Part shown: piece by piece, positions 61,300 through 61,381 of the stretch
How the letters are laid out: each line of letters begins with the position of its first letter
How positions within the stretch are numbered: position 1 is the first letter of the stretch
DNA from: Coxiellaceae bacterium UBA1530
GTDB taxonomy: Bacteria > Pseudomonadota > Gammaproteobacteria > Coxiellales > Coxiellaceae
Length of the DNA stretch: 61,381 bases
Direction: 5' to 3'
NCBI GenBank assembly: GCA_002323325.1
Contig: DCQA01000040.1
Coordinates: 1 to 61,381, forward strand
The notes under the pieces: model-generated
Database searches by the model: none
The model's input: only the letters and a program-made list of their open reading frames with translations
Told to the model about the DNA's origin: nothing
Made by a program: the position numbers and the translations under genes

Positions 61300-61381
61300 G
61301 GAGGGGTTCCCGAGTGGCCAAAGGGATCAGACTGTAAATCTGACGGCTCCGCCTTCGGAGGTTCGAATCCTCCCCCCTCCA
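61300..61381 (+). tRNA. tRNA-Tyr (GUA)
   Basis: A class II tRNA with a long variable arm. Acceptor GGAGGGG/CCCCTCC, anticodon loop CTGTAAA (anticodon GTA at 61334-61336), T-arm with TTCGAAT. It ends at the last base of the window (the discriminator A), so whether CCA follows cannot be seen. Confidence 0.96.

Noticed and set aside
1..61381. CRISPR arrays, insertion sequences, prophage or integrase-associated islands
   Set aside because: No regularly spaced repeats, transposase, integrase or phage genes were found; accessory genes are embedded singly among housekeeping genes.

Overview
The window is a stretch of chromosome from a low-to-moderate GC gammaproteobacterium. The gene order supports this placement: zapA - 6S RNA - 5-formyl-THF cyclo-ligase, argS - SPOR protein - hslVU, rplM-rpsI-sspA-sspB, feoABC, both topoisomerase IV subunits, erpA near hemL, and a tRNA-Thr(UGU)/tRNA-Tyr(GUA) pair as seen upstream of tufB in enterics. 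A eukaryote-like inositol 5-phosphatase ending in a CaaX box, an LPD7-like protein and other orphan proteins suggest a host-associated lineage such as Legionellales/Coxiellaceae-like bacteria. That assignment is inference. No insertion sequence, prophage or CRISPR array was seen.

Layout. 1-3.9 kb: three tandem paralogous MOP-superfamily flippases on the minus strand; the leftmost is broken by two simple-sequence frameshifts and runs off the window. 4.0-6.1 kb: an OmpR/EnvZ-type two-component pair with a tandem 11-bp repeat operator. 6.1-8.1 kb: the inositol-5-phosphatase-like candidate effector. 8.2-14.1 kb: argS, a DUF945 protein, a SPOR protein and hslVU. 14.1-21.9 kb: class I aldolase, engB, a NitT/TauT-type ABC transporter, a CinA-like protein, an alpha/beta hydrolase and a nitrilase. 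21.9-25.4 kb: Fur-regulated feoABC plus an LPD7-like protein. 25.4-31.7 kb: an orphan coiled-coil protein, a lysine-tailed HU protein, rplM-rpsI (S9 has an acidic insertion), sspAB, an RRM protein and a small secreted peptide. 31.8-39.6 kb: two ubiquinone hydroxylases, a large aminopeptidase P, zapA and partner, 6S RNA, a folate enzyme apparently starting at ATT, and parE. 39.9-49.8 kb: waaA, a complete type I secretion operon without a visible substrate, a FakA-FakB-like fusion and a TolC-SPOR fusion. 49.9-61.4 kb: hemL, rubredoxin, hemJ, erpA, rsmJ, djlA, rpe, an amidotransferase, an XRE regulator, parC, a PH-domain membrane protein, a DUF2390 protein, and tRNA-Thr and tRNA-Tyr with a phosphopantetheinyl transferase gene between them.

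Functionally most of the window is housekeeping: protein quality control (HslVU, SspB, DjlA), translation, heme and quinone synthesis, iron uptake and chromosome segregation. The accessory content lies at 1-8 kb (envelope glycan export, signal transduction, candidate effector), 24.8-26.8 kb and 41-50 kb (secretion and envelope). The strongest unusual signals are the prenylation-motif phosphoinositide phosphatase, the S9 insertion, the 6S RNA/ATT-start junction, the TolC-SPOR and DAK2-DegV fusions, and the decayed or phase-variable flippase.
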